The position numbers and the translations under genes were made by a program. From Chlamydiota bacterium (GTDB lineage Bacteria; Auribacterota; JACPWU01), in the NCBI GenBank assembly GCA_016178055.1, contig JACOUC010000044.1:1-64000 (forward strand): 64,000 bases of DNA, read 5' to 3'. This document shows, one piece after another, positions 62,247 to 64,000 of this stretch (the first letter of the stretch is position 1; each line of letters opens with the position of its first letter). The notes below the pieces were generated by a model. That model was not told the DNA's origin, did no database searches, and saw only the letters and a list, made by a program, of their open reading frames with translations.

Positions 62247-64000
62247 CTACATCTGCCTCTGAGCCAAATCCATCAGAGCTCTAGAAGAAGCCAGGCGCTT
62301 TGAGGGGCGCAGATTAATTCGTCTTTGGCGTTCCATTTCATCAAATGCGGATGGATCCAGATTCTTCAAATCTGGGTTAATCTTCACCCCATTCTGGCTT
62401 AAAATATCCAAGATGACTGCAAGCTTGGCCTCATCTAGTTTTCCTTCGACCCTCCAGGCTAAAAGAGAATGAAGTTCCGGCCCCAATCGTTCGACCAAGG
62501 ATCCTGAGACAAACCAGATTTCTAAAAGCGGTATCGCCCAACGATTAAATCGTTTTCTAATTTCAGCTTGAATTATTTTACGATAGCTTTCAGGTTTAAA
62601 TTTTTCTTTCCCTTCTCGGATGATTAAAATTTGAATATTATTGAGAGGAGACTTGTACCCTGAACGAGAATCTAAGCCCAAAGCAACACGAATACGTTTT
62701 TCTAAATCCTTATCCTTATCACGGGATTTAAAGGTTTGAAGCACAAAAACAGGAATGGCTATTTTTAGAACCTTCTCTCTCCCCTCTTTTCTTAAATGAT
62801 CTATCCACTGTCTAAGTGCTCCTGTATCGGCCCAAATAGTTCCATTTTCATTCACCGAAATACGAGCCATATCTTGATCCATCACCAAAACTTGAATATC
62901 AAATAAATGAGCGACTAAAGTTTTTGCATTTTTGCTGTAACGATCTCGTGTTTGGGCCCATAAAGATTCACAAGCAACTTCCATTTGCCCATTCGTTCGG
63001 TCTAATGTAAGCCTGCCAAGGACATGCGCCAATCTTGAAGAACCTGGTTCATCTGGAAGATTTAAATCCAATATTGTAGAATCTTGCTCCCCACTCCATG
63101 AAAGAAGGCTCTCAAAGAGGTAGGCTAAAAATTCATCGTCTAAATTGGCTCCTGTGATGTGAATCCGAAGAGGCCGTTTACTTTGAGATTCTAAGCTTTG
63201 AATCTTTTGATAGAGCTCTCTAAGAGAAGCTGTCATTTCTTCTCCTAATGAAATCATCCATCGTTGAACCCCATTCACTAAATGAACTTTTCCATCAGGT
63301 TGAATTTCAACCCACCCTTCCCCATAACCCCAGGGAGCTGGATTGACTGATGCTTGAATGCCTCCACGAAATAACTGATCGATTGGACCCGAACGAGGTG
63401 AGTTCGAGTCCAGAAGCATGCTTCGAGCGGAGTCGAGAAGACTCAAGAAATCATCGAGATAAAGCTTTTCCACATCTTCTGGAAATCCTTCCATATGAGG
63501 AATATATTTAGGAATGCCTTTTGTCTCCCCATTCATAATAAAGTCAGCAATTTTTTCTAAATCATCCCCCTCTATATCCAGCCCCCGCACAGCCCCAGCC
63601 AAAACAATAAAATTGTGTAACATCGTGCTTTTTGTTTCTGACTCTCCTTCTTTACTAATCCCAGTCTTTCCAGCATTATTTTTCTTAATCGCATCAACAA
63701 CTTTCAATAAGGCAAGTTTTAAATCACCCACACGTACGTTTTCACGTACGAGTACACGTGCCGCATGAGCAAACGCCCTTTCAAAATCCTCATCCCTTTC
63801 CAACCCCAACTGCGAAGCTGATAATTGTTTCAGCTGATTAAAAAGAATCCCTTTACAATATTCTGAAATTTGCCGATGTTGAGTTTTAGAATTTAAAATT
63901 GCTCCGAAACCCTGCTGTAAAACAGTGATGCTCGAGGGAGAACCGATGGACGAAGGACGAGGGATGAGAGACGCCGAATCAGTAACTGCAAGAGGTTTCT
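62247..64000 (-). CDS. C-terminal part of a third long protein (runs off right edge)
   Basis: The minus frame is open from the right edge to the stop at 62247 (at least 584 codons), so the TTG at 63809 is not a needed start. I recognise no family. Visible parts: a low-complexity stretch near the edge (LIPRPSSIGSPSS) from a heptad array, then helical sequence, then VEIQPDGKVHLVNGVQRWMISL and alternating strand-helix segments such as PLRIHITGANLDDEFLAYLFESLLS and NIQILIIREGKEKFK. The heptad array and strand resemble the two giant genes, so it may belong to the same protein group. Confidence 0.75.
   Translation of the reverse strand, partial: KPLAVTDSASLIPRPSSIGSPSSITVLQQGFGAILNSKTQHRQISEYCKGILFNQLKQLSASQLGLERDEDFERAFAHAARVLVRENVRVGDLKLALLKVVDAIKKNNAGKTGISKEGESETKSTMLHNFIVLAGAVRGLDIEGDDLEKIADFIMNGETKGIPKYIPHMEGFPEDVEKLYLDDFLSLLDSARSMLLDSNSPRSGPIDQLFRGGIQASVNPAPWGYGEGWVEIQPDGKVHLVNGVQRWMISLGEEMTASLRELYQKIQSLESQSKRPLRIHITGANLDDEFLAYLFESLLSWSGEQDSTILDLNLPDEPGSSRLAHVLGRLTLDRTNGQMEVACESLWAQTRDRYSKNAKTLVAHLFDIQVLVMDQDMARISVNENGTIWADTGALRQWIDHLRKEGREKVLKIAIPVFVLQTFKSRDKDKDLEKRIRVALGLDSRSGYKSPLNNIQILIIREGKEKFKPESYRKIIQAEIRKRFNRWAIPLLEIWFVSGSLVERLGPELHSLLAWRVEGKLDEAKLAVILDILSQNGVKINPDLKNLDPSAFDEMERQRRINLRPSKRLASSRALMDLAQRQM
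63935..63985. repeat. Heptad array at the right edge
   Basis: Units ggacgaa, ggacgag, ggatgag and agacgcc are spaced by 7 bases inside the third long gene; a further member of the family. The second arm may lie beyond the window. Confidence 0.55.

Noticed and set aside
1-64000. tRNA or rRNA genes
   Set aside because: Reading the gaps I saw no cloverleaf-like sequence with T-loop GGTTCGAATCC or rRNA signatures; a tRNAscan run would be the proper test.

Overview
The window looks like a chromosomal segment of an uncultured, AT-leaning Gram-negative bacterium. Several features suggest a member of Omnitrophota (former OP3) or a near relative: very long secreted ORFs (one of 5,497 codons), many small toxin-antitoxin-like gene pairs, a respiratory chain without an NADH-input module, and abundant short hairpin repeats. 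The phylum call is inference from gene style; no rRNA or marker tree is available here.

Layout. (1) 1-6577, minus strand: a giant secreted gene. It has a signal peptide, a TraB/ChaN/EreA-like domain, a P-loop domain, an intein-like Hint domain and a MidA/NDUFAF7-like methyltransferase running off the left edge. It is split into two overlapping frames inside the Hint domain. (2) 6748-7774: an AbiE-like nucleotidyltransferase pair. (3) 7850-14061: glutamate synthase gltB and gltD. (4) 14296-17830: an operon of a histidine kinase, a ParB-like protein and a metallophosphoesterase. (5) 17966-18550: a PIN toxin, a truncated antitoxin and a GC-rich repeat. (6) 18574-35067, minus: the second giant gene. 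(7) 35244-38640: a DUF2203 protein, a two-component pair and a small exported protein. (8) 38729-48636, plus: a complex I operon nuoA-B-CD-H-I-J-K-L-M-N without nuoEFG. (9) 48683-49382: MNT/HEPN. (10) 49403-50323, minus: glpX. (11) 50518-54063, plus: amidohydrolase, UbiA, UbiX and MenG homologues, best read as part of the futalosine menaquinone route. (12) 54066-54745: another nucleotidyltransferase pair. (13) 54780-60089, minus: a Rieske/cytochrome b complex with an octaheme c-type subunit. (14) DUF2079 and SufT-like genes. (15) 62247-64000, minus: the C-terminal end of a third long protein.

How the parts fit. The nuo, menaquinone and Rieske/cytochrome b loci form a quinone-based respiratory set: an 11-subunit complex I probably fed by a donor other than NADH, menaquinone, then a bc-type complex passing electrons to a multihaem cytochrome.

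Most unusual feature. Both giant genes contain an intein-like Hint domain with blocks A, B, F and G. At the position where a homing endonuclease normally sits, each carries small genes on the opposite strand: antitoxin-like + RelE and a decayed PIN gene in the first, DUF5678 + aspartyl-protease-like in the second. A third pair (DUF433 + DUF5615) is antisense between repeat domains of the second giant gene. In all three places the giant reading frame stays open straight through the foreign genes; the one break is a frame change inside the decayed PIN gene. Dispersed hairpins built from 7-bp tandem units, and a 115-bp element present twice in the nuo operon, add to a highly repeat-invaded genome.
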